NCBI GenBank assembly: GCA_002862585.1
Contig: PKDP01000040.1
Location: forward strand, 1-13,941
Direction of reading: 5' to 3'
DNA: 13,941 nucleotides
Origin: Flavobacteriales bacterium
Lineage (GTDB): Bacteria; Bacteroidota; Bacteroidia; Flavobacteriales; UBA7312
The position numbers and the translations under genes are program-made. The notes beneath the pieces were generated by a model. It saw only the letters and a list, made by a program, of their open reading frames with translations. It was not told the origin of the DNA and did not search any database. The first letter of the stretch is position 1, and each line of letters begins with the position of its first letter. Shown piece after piece: positions 1-7,194 of this stretch.

Positions 1-1674
1 TATATTGAAAAAGACTTATCTATTAACGACGAAATAGAAAAACTTCGCTTAAGCACCACCTCTACTCTACTCTCAGGTAGAAAAGATATAATAGTGGTTG
101 CTTCTGTATCCTGTATTTATGGAATTGGTAATCCAGAAGAATTCAGTAATAATGTAATTGAAATACACGCTGGACAAAAGCTAAGTAGGAATAAATTGTT
201 AAATCAATTTGTAACCTCTTTATACTCAAGGTCAGCCAATCAGTTTGAACGTGGAAACTTTATGGTTAAAGGCGATACGATTTCCATTTTTCCTGCCTAC
301 GCAGATATAGCTTATAAAATTCATTTTTGGGGCGATGAAATTGAAGAAATAGAAAGTTTTGACCCTGTAAATAATAGCATCATTGAAAAGTTTGAATATT
401 TAAGAATTTTTCCTGCTACTATATTCGTTGCTTCAAAAGATCGAATACAGAGTGCTATTCATCAAATTCAAGATGACCTCATGGACCAAGTCCAATTTCT
501 TCATAATACCGATAGAAAAACGGAAGCCAAACGACTTGACGAACGCGTGAATTACGATTTAGAAATGATTCGTGAATTGGGCTACTGCTCAGGAATTGAG
601 AATTACTCCCGCTACTTTGACGGTAGAATGCCAGGTACAAGACCATTCTGTCTGATTGATTATTTCCCAAACGATTTCTTAACAGTCATTGACGAGAGTC
701 ACGTTACTATTCCTCAGATTAGAGCCATGTATGGTGGCGACAGATCTCGAAAGGAAAACTTAGTAGAATATGGGTTCCGATTACCTGCTGCTATGGATAA
801 TAGACCGCTAAAATTTGAGGAATTTGAAACCATTAACAATCAATTTATATATGTAAGTGCAACGCCTGCTGATTTCGAATTAGAACAATCTGGCGGTGTT
901 GTAGCAGAGCAAGTTATTCGACCAACTGGATTGCTAGACCCTATTATTGATGTTCGTCCTTCACTAAACCAAATAGACGATTTACTAGAAGAAGTTAAGC
1001 TTAGAATTGATAAAAATGAGCGAACTCTTGTTACCACTCTTACTAAGCGAATGGCAGAAGAACTTACAAAATACCTCACACGATTCAATATTGGATGCCG
1101 ATACATACATTCTGATGTTGATACCCTAGAACGTGTTGAAATACTTCATGAACTCAGAGAAGGTTTATTTGATGTATTAGTCGGAGTAAATCTATTAAGA
1201 GAAGGTCTAGACTTACCAGAAGTAAGCCTTGTGGCTATTTTAGATGCTGACAAAGAAGGCTTTTTACGTTCCCAACGTTCGTTAACACAAACAGCAGGTA
1301 GAGCCGCTAGAAATATCAATGGCTTAGTTATTATGTATGCCGATAGGCTTACAAAAAGTATGCGACTAACCATTGACGAGACAAACAGAAGACGTGAGAA
1401 GCAAATTTCCTACAATACGGAAAATGGTCTAGTACCTACCCCACTTAATAAGAAAAAAGATAATGAATTAGCTAAAAAACTAAATCCTTACGCTATTAAA
1501 GAAGGGATGAGTATGGCAGCAGAATCCAATGCCGATTATTCAAATCCAAAAGAACTTGAAAAGGCTATAAAAAACACACGTAAACAAATGGAAAATGCCG
1601 CACAAGACTTGGATTTCCTTGAAGCAGTAAAGCTCAGAGATAAACTTACTAAGCTAAATAAATTGAAAAAATAA
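1..1674 (+). CDS. uvrB: UvrABC system protein B, 5'-truncated by window edge
   Basis: UvrB is the damage-verifying helicase-like subunit of nucleotide excision repair: UvrA loads it onto damaged DNA, and it then recruits UvrC. The frame is open from base 1, so the first ATG (94) is internal. 557 residues are visible of a family usually about 670, and the Walker A region lies off the window. Visible motifs are the DESH Walker B (nt 691-702), VSATP (about 853-867), a helicase C-terminal domain with the HSDVDTLER segment and QTAGRAAR motif VI (1288-1311), the RRREKQ stretch, and a C-terminal UVR domain (about 1546-1671, with the typical FLEAVKLRD) that contacts UvrC or UvrA. The stop is TAA at 1672-1674, only 2 bp from the stop of the convergent gene. 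No frameshift is seen. Identity is essentially certain. Confidence 0.97.
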   Translation, partial: YIEKDLSINDEIEKLRLSTTSTLLSGRKDIIVVASVSCIYGIGNPEEFSNNVIEIHAGQKLSRNKLLNQFVTSLYSRSANQFERGNFMVKGDTISIFPAYADIAYKIHFWGDEIEEIESFDPVNNSIIEKFEYLRIFPATIFVASKDRIQSAIHQIQDDLMDQVQFLHNTDRKTEAKRLDERVNYDLEMIRELGYCSGIENYSRYFDGRMPGTRPFCLIDYFPNDFLTVIDESHVTIPQIRAMYGGDRSRKENLVEYGFRLPAAMDNRPLKFEEFETINNQFIYVSATPADFELEQSGGVVAEQVIRPTGLLDPIIDVRPSLNQIDDLLEEVKLRIDKNERTLVTTLTKRMAEELTKYLTRFNIGCRYIHSDVDTLERVEILHELREGLFDVLVGVNLLREGLDLPEVSLVAILDADKEGFLRSQRSLTQTAGRAARNINGLVIMYADRLTKSMRLTIDETNRRREKQISYNTENGLVPTPLNKKKDNELAKKLNPYAIKEGMSMAAESNADYSNPKELEKAIKNTRKQMENAAQDLDFLEAVKLRDKLTKLNKLKK

Positions 1675-1676
1675 TC

Positions 1677-2081
1677 CTATTCATAGCCCCAATGGTGTAC
1701 ATCGTTGTTGGTTTCTTCAATATCGTCTTTTACAAATTTAATACGCTGAGCTATTGCAGCAAAAAGTTTATCGTTTTTCATTAGCCATTGCATTTGCTCT
1801 TTATCGTCATCTGCTGCTTTGGCAATTCTAGAAAGTAATGTAAACCCGTTTACATCTAGCCAACGAATAGCGTCTTTTTTACCCTCAACGCCTTTTATCA
1901 TAGCTAATAGATATGGGGCATTTTTCATAAGCCAATCCGATGCTTTTTTATCAAAATAAAGAGCAAAGCAAAACAAGCCCAATTCAGGGTAATTATTTTT
2001 CATAAGCCAATCTCTTATTTCAGTATTACCTGAAATGGCTTCTCCCCATGCTAACAGTATTTTCTCCGGATATTGTTTCAT
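1677..2081 (-). CDS. Hypothetical protein built of about five 25-residue WLMKN repeats
   Basis: I do not recognise a named family. The 134-residue protein is visibly periodic: Trp at residues 25, 50, 74 and 99, each beginning WLMKN or WLDVN, with an LLA-like hydrophobic triplet (9-11, 34-36, 58-60, 82-84, 106-108) 16-17 residues before the next Trp. The N-terminus is a partial first unit and the C-terminus (119-134) is acidic, ending in HHWGYE. There is no signal peptide or membrane segment, so it is probably a cytoplasmic helical-repeat scaffold (inference). The ATG is the only reasonable start: the frame is closed by a stop eight codons upstream. That ATG directly follows the U-tract of a terminator, so expression may depend on readthrough. 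The stop codon lies 2 bp from the end of uvrB, which is convergent. The repeats argue that it is a real gene. Confidence 0.8.
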   Translation of the reverse strand: MKQYPEKILLAWGEAISGNTEIRDWLMKNNYPELGLFCFALYFDKKASDWLMKNAPYLLAMIKGVEGKKDAIRWLDVNGFTLLSRIAKAADDDKEQMQWLMKNDKLFAAIAQRIKFVKDDIEETNNDVHHWGYE

Positions 2082-2107
2082 AAAAAAAAGCCTCTTTTCA
2101 GAGGCTT
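2082..2107 (-). terminator. Rho-independent terminator after the small secreted protein gene
   Basis: On the minus strand, AAGCCTC (2107-2101) pairs with GAGGCTT (2094-2088) around a 6-base loop and is followed by a run of T (8 counting the two inside the stem, 2089-2082). It starts 8 bp after the stop codon of the upstream gene. The T-run leads straight into the ATG of the 25-residue-repeat gene, so it could also act as an attenuator or leader hairpin for that gene. The plus strand has no T-run after the stem, so it works in one direction only. Confidence 0.8.
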
Positions 2108-2115
2108 AAAAAATG

Positions 2116-2484
2116 TTATTTTTTAACTTGCGGCTTGCCTTTTATATTCTTAAAGTAATACTTTTCATCACTTACCGAAACCAATTCCCATCCCATAGAT
2201 GAAAGATAATTCAATGCATGTACTACAGTTGCAAACTTCCTTGAAGTTTCAGTCATCCTTTTATCAATGTTAACATTATTAGAGTTAAAAGAATAAAACA
2301 TTTTAAGCTCTTTACTGCCTTTCTTACCAACGATTTCTTCAGAATATTTCATTTCCATATAGTTAACTTTTTTGGAAACTCTTTCTGATGGAACTGGCTT
2401 TTTTGCTGGTGACGGTCTAGTCTGAGCCATCATTGCCAATGGCAAAATAAAAGCCATCATTAAAATTACTTTCTTCATAATCAT
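2116..2484 (-). CDS. Small secreted protein with DUF4177-like GWELVSV motif
   Basis: This is a 122-residue protein of unknown function. It has a clear Sec signal peptide: basic MIMKK, a hydrophobic stretch (residues 6-19) and a likely cleavage near MMA|QT (20/21), which predicts a periplasmic or exported product. A Pro/Lys-rich linker (22-40) leads into a compact C-terminal domain with the motif ALNYLSSMGWELVSV (90-104). The LNxLxxxGWElvsv pattern is seen in small Bacteroidota proteins and in DUF4177-type domains; this link is from memory. Met3 (ATG at 2478) is an equally good start and gives the commoner MKK beginning. The gene lies 21 bp after the SPFH gene on the same strand and is followed by a terminator, so it is probably the last normally transcribed gene of the fabG operon. 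Confidence 0.75.
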   Translation of the reverse strand: MIMKKVILMMAFILPLAMMAQTRPSPAKKPVPSERVSKKVNYMEMKYSEEIVGKKGSKELKMFYSFNSNNVNIDKRMTETSRKFATVVHALNYLSSMGWELVSVSDEKYYFKNIKGKPQVKK

Positions 2485-2505
2485 ATTTTGTTTAAGTTAA
2501 CAATA

Positions 2506-3351
2506 TTAGTCGTTACCGCCAAGGATAATTGGTAAATCGCCATCTCCATTTCCAATAACAATAACTTTAGCGTTTGATGATTTAGATAATTCTTGCGTTG
2601 CCTCAACACCCTTCCACTTTAGTAATTGTGGTGTAATAGTCTTAGTTACAATTCTCTGGAAGTCCGAAATACCTTCAGCTTCAATACGTTTTCTTTCAGC
2701 CTCTTTAGATTCTCTCAATATTTTAAATTCATATTCTAAAGCCTCTTGCTCTTGACGAAGCTTATTTTCAATCGCCGCTTGAAGTGTCTTAGGAAGGGTT
2801 ACGTCTCTAATTAAAATCGCATCTAAGAAAATGTATTTATCAGCAATTGATTTTGACGTAATATCATAAATTTTATCTTCAACTTCCTCTCGTTTAGTAG
2901 AGTATAATTCTTCTGGTAAATACTCTCCAATCACCTCTCTAGTTACTGAACGAATTTCTGGACGAATGATACTCTCTAAGTATTCTTCACCAACTAAATC
3001 GTGAAGGTATCCTAGCTGACTCATATCTGGTGTAAACCGGAACGATAAATCTACTTTAATAGAAAGTCCATTTTTAGACAACACTTCCATTGCCTCATAG
3101 TCTTCCTGAATTTTTACGTTATAAATATATACTTTGTTCCAAGGTGCTATAAAATGAAACCCCTGAGGAACTACTAAATCTTTATCTAATCCTCCACCAA
3201 ATCGCTTAAATATTACAGCTTTTTCACCAGGGTTTACGGTGTAAAACATATTTCCACCAGTAATAAGCAAAAATATAATTGCTACAAATCCTAGCACAAA
3301 AAATCTAGGTAATTTAGGATTAAATCCACCTGAGTCATTATTTTCAAACAT
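2506..3351 (-). CDS. SPFH/prohibitin-family membrane protein
   Basis: This 281-residue protein has a short N-terminal cytoplasmic tail, one membrane segment (about 17-31), then an SPFH/PHB domain (about 36-220, starting YTVNPGEKAVIFKRFGG) with an Arg/Glu-rich coiled-coil stretch (about 190-228, RQEQEALEYEFKILRESKEAERKR). Order and length are those of bacterial prohibitin homologues, which form large rings that organise membrane domains and often regulate membrane proteases such as FtsH (known for the family, not shown here). The C-terminus is glycine-rich (GNGDGDLPIILGGND). A nearly pure A-tract precedes the ATG instead of a Shine-Dalgarno. The gene lies 17 bp downstream of the VWA membrane gene and 21 bp upstream of a small secreted protein, so co-transcription is likely. 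Confidence 0.92.
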   Translation of the reverse strand: MFENNDSGGFNPKLPRFFVLGFVAIIFLLITGGNMFYTVNPGEKAVIFKRFGGGLDKDLVVPQGFHFIAPWNKVYIYNVKIQEDYEAMEVLSKNGLSIKVDLSFRFTPDMSQLGYLHDLVGEEYLESIIRPEIRSVTREVIGEYLPEELYSTKREEVEDKIYDITSKSIADKYIFLDAILIRDVTLPKTLQAAIENKLRQEQEALEYEFKILRESKEAERKRIEAEGISDFQRIVTKTITPQLLKWKGVEATQELSKSSNAKVIVIGNGDGDLPIILGGND

Positions 3352-3368
3352 TCTTTTTTTTTTAATTG

Positions 3369-5393
3369 TTAAATATTAGTGTTCCTTTTTCTCACGAACC
3401 ATTCAATTATCAAAAATACAAATAAAAGAATGAAAATCCATCTCAAATTAATCAAATCATTTTGAGATTTAGTAATATAACTCAAGACTGACGATTCTAT
3501 TTTATTCAATTCTGATTTCAAGTTATTCAACTCTGATAAATAAAAGGATTTACCATTATATTTTCTTGAAAGAGAATACAGTAATTGGTGATTAGCTCTT
3601 GAATTCATTTTTTCAACTTCCAATTCTAAAACCGAAAATTGCCCTTTGTTCAAATACTTTTTTCCATCATGATTAACAGTAGAATTGAAGAAATAATTTC
3701 CAACATCTAACTGCTCTAATTCTAGAGAATAATTATTGTCAAGTTTATTGAATGTATAAGGAAAATCAGCACCATTTTCATCAGTTATTATTATACTTAC
3801 TTCTGGGGAAGTAATAAGCTCGAAATTTGAGTTATAGAAGTCAGCTTCTATAAATAGCGGCTCATTTTCAAAGATTAACTTATCATACCTCAAGCGAAAA
3901 GATCTTTTATCGTCTTTAACAGCCAAAAACTGAATACTCTTGTTGATGAGTTCATTAAACAATTTATGGTCTTTTGTTTTCATGAATTCAAATAATCGCC
4001 ATTTCCACAACCCCTCAACTGTACAGAGTGCATTCCGTTGACCGTTTTGTTTGGAAAAAGAAATAATTGGCTTTTCAGTTTCTATTCCCAATACACTTTG
4101 CGAAAACAAGCTAGAATGTTCTGAATAGAGTTCCAAAGCAGAAAGCGGAGAGTATAAAGGTGGTAATTGCTGTAAAAACTCATCCCACTTTTCATCAAGT
4201 GAAAATAAAGAAAATGGAGTGTATGTAGCAATTACTTCATTCAACGAATTTTTGGATTCATATGAAAACCAATCCATTTGTATGGATGTAATAGAATTAC
4301 CTAAAAAGTAAAATACTGGTAAATCCGTCTCTGGAATAGTAGTCTGAAAAGCTATCACTAAACTGTAAGCTTGATAGTTGCCATCAAAATCATCAATTGA
4401 CTCAACTATAAGTCGATAGTTTTTATTAGACTCAATAGCATTACTCAAAGCCGAAATATCAGGGTGAGTAATATCAGAGAGTAGTAGTATTTTCTGCTTA
4501 CTTTTCAGAACATCAATGTATATGTCCTTTTGATTATTAAATGTGTTTTTCTCCTTATCAAGTGGCTTGACTTTTATGGTATATTTCTGAATACCTATTT
4601 TTTTAGCATCCATGAAAAAATCAAAATAATATTGAGTGTTTGTAGAGTTTACCTTTACTTGCTCTTCCTTAATTTTTACATCGTTTTCCCATACACTAAC
4701 ACTAAGGTTTTCATCTAAGCAGTTTTGAGCCAATACACTTACTTTTAAAGGGAAAGTGTTTCCAAAATAAGCCAATTCATTATATGAAACTGTGCTAAGC
4801 TCTACATCCCTTTTTTGGCTTGTATCGCCTAAAAGGACAGTATATAATGGTGCATCAAATGAATAATTTGCATAGAGTGGATTGGAGCTAGAATTGTAAA
4901 TCCCATCAGAAACTACAATATTAGCAACTACATTTCTATTGCTATATAAATCAGAAATTTCATTGAAATAAGCTGAAAAATCTGTTAATCTATCACTAAA
5001 ATTGACATCGCCACCTCTTTTGATTTGTTCACCAAAAGTATACTGCTCTACATCAAAATCATCAGATAATTCTTCAATCAAGGAATTGATGTTGTTATTA
5101 AAATCGTCTTTTGTAAAAGGACTGTTAGAATGCTCAATAATAGACGAAGAGTTATCAATACCAATGGTTACAATGGGTTGTTCTTTTAATACACTTTGAC
5201 TATTAATGAACGGTTTTAAAAGAAAAAAGGATAATAAAAAAACCGTAATAAATCGTAAAGCAAATAATATGCTTCTAGTAGATTTAAAAGAGGTTGATAA
5301 ACGTTTACTATACAACAAAAAAGATAAGAAGAATGCTAAAGCTATACAGCCTAAAATCCAAAACATTGACCACTCAGTTGTAATAACATTCAT
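3369..5393 (-). CDS. Membrane-anchored VWA-domain protein with C-terminal TM helix
   Basis: With the ATG at 5393 the product is 674 residues. Two N-terminal membrane helices (about 9-28 and 42-61) precede a von Willebrand A-like domain (about 73-200) with a MIDAS-type DxSxS (D80, S82, S84), a candidate Thr (T137) and VVSDG (D163). Beta-rich Ig-like segments (about 205-290 and 500-590) flank an alpha/beta segment starting KILLLSDITHPD (about 301-400) that resembles the glutamine-amidotransferase-like fold of large Bacteroidota VWA proteins. A single helix (650-667) precedes basic RKRNTNI. The middle is therefore expected to be periplasmic. An in-frame ATG at 5414 is possible, but ATG 5393 shares its A with the fabG stop (TAATG), which indicates translational coupling. 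Metal-dependent ligand binding is inferred; the ligand is unknown. It is BatA-like in general plan but not a clear BatA. Confidence 0.85.
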   Translation of the reverse strand: MNVITTEWSMFWILGCIALAFFLSFLLYSKRLSTSFKSTRSILFALRFITVFLLSFFLLKPFINSQSVLKEQPIVTIGIDNSSSIIEHSNSPFTKDDFNNNINSLIEELSDDFDVEQYTFGEQIKRGGDVNFSDRLTDFSAYFNEISDLYSNRNVVANIVVSDGIYNSSSNPLYANYSFDAPLYTVLLGDTSQKRDVELSTVSYNELAYFGNTFPLKVSVLAQNCLDENLSVSVWENDVKIKEEQVKVNSTNTQYYFDFFMDAKKIGIQKYTIKVKPLDKEKNTFNNQKDIYIDVLKSKQKILLLSDITHPDISALSNAIESNKNYRLIVESIDDFDGNYQAYSLVIAFQTTIPETDLPVFYFLGNSITSIQMDWFSYESKNSLNEVIATYTPFSLFSLDEKWDEFLQQLPPLYSPLSALELYSEHSSLFSQSVLGIETEKPIISFSKQNGQRNALCTVEGLWKWRLFEFMKTKDHKLFNELINKSIQFLAVKDDKRSFRLRYDKLIFENEPLFIEADFYNSNFELITSPEVSIIITDENGADFPYTFNKLDNNYSLELEQLDVGNYFFNSTVNHDGKKYLNKGQFSVLELEVEKMNSRANHQLLYSLSRKYNGKSFYLSELNNLKSELNKIESSVLSYITKSQNDLINLRWIFILLFVFLIIEWFVRKRNTNI

Positions 5394-6139
5394 TAAGTCA
5401 GCATTCCTCCACAAACATTCAACACTTGACCCGAAATATAAGATGACATATCAGATGCTAAAAATAATGTAGCATTGGCAATATCTTCAGGGTTTCCTCC
5501 TCTTTTGAGTGGAATACTATCCGTCCAACCTTTGACAACGTTTTCATCTAATTTTTCAGTCATTTCAGTCTCTATAAAACCAGGTGCAATAACATTACAA
5601 CGAATATTTCTAGAACCTAACTCTAGTGCTGTAGATTTAGAGAATCCTATAATACCCGCTTTCGAAGCAGAATAGTTAGCTTGTCCGGCATTACCTTTAA
5701 CTCCAACAACAGAACTCATATTTATAATTGAACCTGAACACTGCTTAAGCATTGGACGTAATACAGCTTTTGTAAGATTGAAAATGGATTTTAAATTTAC
5801 TTCCATTACTTTATCAAAATCCTCCTCACTCATTCTCAAAAGTAGGTTGTCTTTAGTAATACCAGCATTATTTACTAAAACATCAATAGAACCAAATGTT
5901 GATATGACATCATCGGCTAAGGCTTGAGCCGCTTCAAAATTAGATGCATCGGACTTAAAGCCTTTGGCCTTAATTCTATATTCACCCAACTCAGCTTCTA
6001 AAACTTTTGCTTTTATATCTGATGATAAGTACGTAAAAGCAATATTCGCACCGTTTTGAGCAAATGCTAAAGCAATACCCTTTCCAATTCCTCGAGATGC
6101 TCCTGTAATAATTGCTGTTTTACCTTTTAAAAGTTCCAT
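5393..6139 (-). CDS. fabG: 3-oxoacyl-[acyl-carrier-protein] reductase
   Basis: FabG is the NADPH-dependent beta-ketoacyl-ACP reductase of type II fatty-acid elongation in the cytoplasm, active as a tetramer. The 248-residue protein is a classical short-chain dehydrogenase: cofactor motif TGASRGIG (12-19), NNAG (90-93), catalytic N115, S143, Y156 and K160 (YSASK) with FabG spacing, and the FabG-type C-terminus ending in ISGQVLNVCGGML. Length is normal. It is the first gene of a minus-strand operon, and its TAA overlaps the ATG of the VWA membrane gene by one base. A terminator separates it from sucD upstream, so it should have its own promoter. Other SDRs share these motifs, but overall similarity to FabG, including the GNxGQANYxxxKAGxIGF block, makes this the best call. 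Confidence 0.93.
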   Translation of the reverse strand: MELLKGKTAIITGASRGIGKGIALAFAQNGANIAFTYLSSDIKAKVLEAELGEYRIKAKGFKSDASNFEAAQALADDVISTFGSIDVLVNNAGITKDNLLLRMSEEDFDKVMEVNLKSIFNLTKAVLRPMLKQCSGSIINMSSVVGVKGNAGQANYSASKAGIIGFSKSTALELGSRNIRCNVIAPGFIETEMTEKLDENVVKGWTDSIPLKRGGNPEDIANATLFLASDMSSYISGQVLNVCGGMLT

Positions 6140-6160
6140 ATTAACATTAATTTAAGATTA

Positions 6161-6168
6161 TAAATATA
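6161..6168 (-). promoter_or_regulatory. Weak candidate -7 box for the fabG operon
   Basis: The minus-strand sequence TATATTTA lies about 22 bp before the fabG ATG and matches TAnnTTTG except at the last base. No TTG is seen at the proper upstream distance. The sucD terminator just upstream means a promoter is needed here, but this site is only the best available match. Confidence 0.3.
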
Positions 6169-6177
6169 GTGTATTAA

Positions 6178-6204
6178 AATAAAAAAGACGCATGAAGCGT
6201 CTTT
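6178..6204 (-). terminator. Rho-independent terminator of sucD
   Basis: Reading the minus strand, AAAGACGC (6204-6197) pairs with GCGTCTTT (6191-6184) around a 5-base loop and runs into a T-rich tail (TTTTTTATTTT including the last stem bases). It lies about 20 bp after the sucD stop and separates sucD from the fabG operon. Confidence 0.85.
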
Positions 6205-6224
6205 CTAGAAAAGTTTAAATTGTA

Positions 6225-7103
6225 TTAAGCGTTTACGCCCATTAGTTCAGCCATCTTTTCACCAATCCTTGCTGGTGATTCAACTACATGAATTCCGCAC
6301 TCGCTCATGATTTTCATTTTAGCTTCTGCAGTATCGTCTTCTCCTCCTACAATAGCCCCTGCATGGCCCATTGTTCTTCCTTTTGGAGCAGTCTGACCAG
6401 CAATAAAGCCAACAACAGGCTTAGTACCGTTTGCTTTAATCCAATGAGCAGCATCAGCTTCCAACTGACCACCTATCTCACCAATCATTACGATACCATC
6501 AGTTTCTGAATCGTTCATAAGTAATTCAACAGCTTCCTTAGTTGTTGTACCAATAATTGGGTCACCGCCAATTCCTATAGCGGTAGAAATACCCATTCCT
6601 GCTTTTACAATTTGGTCAGCAGCTTCGTAAGTTAAAGTACCTGATTTTGATACTACACCAATTCTACCTGATTTGAAAACAAATCCTGGCATAATTCCAC
6701 ATTTTGTCTCTCCAGGAGTAATAACACCTGGGCAGTTAGGACCAACCAAATGACAATCTTTGTCAGAGATATACTCTTTAACAGTAATCATATCTTTAGT
6801 AGGAATTCCTTCCGTGATACAAATGATAACTTTTATTCCAGCAGCAGCAGATTCCATAATGGCATCGGCAGCAAATGCAGGCGGCACGAAAATTATAGAG
6901 GTATTAGCGTCAACTTTTTCAACAGCTTCAGCAACAGTATTGAATACTGGTTTTTCTAAATGAACTTGCCCCCCTTTTCCTGGTGTTACACCACCAACAA
7001 TATTGGTTCCATATTCAATCATCTGACCAGCATGAAAAGTACCTTCACTTCCAGTAAAACCTTGAACAATAATTTTCGATTGATTATCAACTAATACACT
7101 CAT
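6225..7103 (-). CDS. sucD: Succinyl-CoA ligase [ADP/GDP-forming] subunit alpha
   Basis: The alpha subunit of succinyl-CoA synthetase carries the phosphohistidine and binds CoA. With SucC it converts succinyl-CoA to succinate with substrate-level phosphorylation in the TCA cycle. The 292 residues match the usual length. Visible motifs are the N-terminal CoA-binding Rossmann segment (VQGFTGSEGTFH, 13-24), GGVTPGKGG (37-45), GPNCPG (121-126), SKSGTLTYEA (152-161), IGIGGDP (176-182), EIGGQLE (209-215) and the active-site GHAGA with H247. The ATG at 7103 gives the standard N-terminus. The sucC beta subunit is not in the window, so the complex must be completed from elsewhere in the genome. The gene is monocistronic, with a good promoter and its own terminator, and is divergent from mnmE. 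Confidence 0.97.
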   Translation of the reverse strand: MSVLVDNQSKIIVQGFTGSEGTFHAGQMIEYGTNIVGGVTPGKGGQVHLEKPVFNTVAEAVEKVDANTSIIFVPPAFAADAIMESAAAGIKVIICITEGIPTKDMITVKEYISDKDCHLVGPNCPGVITPGETKCGIMPGFVFKSGRIGVVSKSGTLTYEAADQIVKAGMGISTAIGIGGDPIIGTTTKEAVELLMNDSETDGIVMIGEIGGQLEADAAHWIKANGTKPVVGFIAGQTAPKGRTMGHAGAIVGGEDDTAEAKMKIMSECGIHVVESPARIGEKMAELMGVNA

Positions 7104-7131
7104 ATTGATTTTTTGGTAAAATTACTTTTTG

Positions 7132-7166
7132 CAAATTTAAAATGAAATATGAATTAGGAAAACAAA
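7132..7166 (-). promoter_or_regulatory. Bacteroidota-type promoter of sucD
   Basis: On the minus strand a TTTG (7166-7163) is followed, after 23 bp, by TAAATTTG (7139-7132), a perfect TAnnTTTG -7 box. This fits the TTG-N17-23-TAnnTTTG pattern known for Bacteroidota primary sigma-factor promoters. Transcription would start about 24 bases before the sucD ATG. It is the only promoter in the window with both elements well placed. Confidence 0.65.
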
Positions 7167-7182
7167 AAAGCAAAAGACTTTC

Positions 7183-7190
7183 TATCTTTG
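7183..7190 (+). promoter_or_regulatory. Candidate -7 box of mnmE, immediately before the start codon
   Basis: TATCTTTG is a perfect match to TAnnTTTG. It ends 4 bases before the mnmE ATG (7195), so transcription would begin at or within a base or two of the AUG. No TTG is found 17-23 bp upstream, so the site is supported by the -7 element and its position alone. Confidence 0.5.
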
Positions 7191-7194
7191 TCAA

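Noticed and set aside
94..96. ATG at 94 as the start of uvrB
   Set aside because: The frame is open to base 1 and the upstream residues (YIEKDLSINDEIEKLRLS) are conserved UvrB sequence, so the gene starts outside the window.
1920..2012. Repeated 18-mers as a CRISPR array or mobile-element repeats
   Set aside because: The copies are in frame, 75 bp apart, and encode the WLMKN block of a repeat protein; there is no spacer pattern and no cas gene.
3352..3368. T-rich gap between the VWA and SPFH genes as a terminator
   Set aside because: On the transcribed (minus) strand it is a run of A, not T, and there is no hairpin; it more likely serves as an A-rich translation-initiation leader.
4530..5472. 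Plus-strand open frames of 62-88 codons at 4530-4718, 5002-5199 and 5206-5472
   Set aside because: They lie antisense inside the VWA gene (the last extends into fabG), have low-complexity Lys/Ile/Phe-rich translations and no family motifs; they are shadows of the real minus-strand gene.
6969..6974. Run of six C in sucD as a possible slippage site
   Set aside because: It encodes the conserved GKGG of the family and six bases is too short to stand out, unlike the nine-base run in rfbC.
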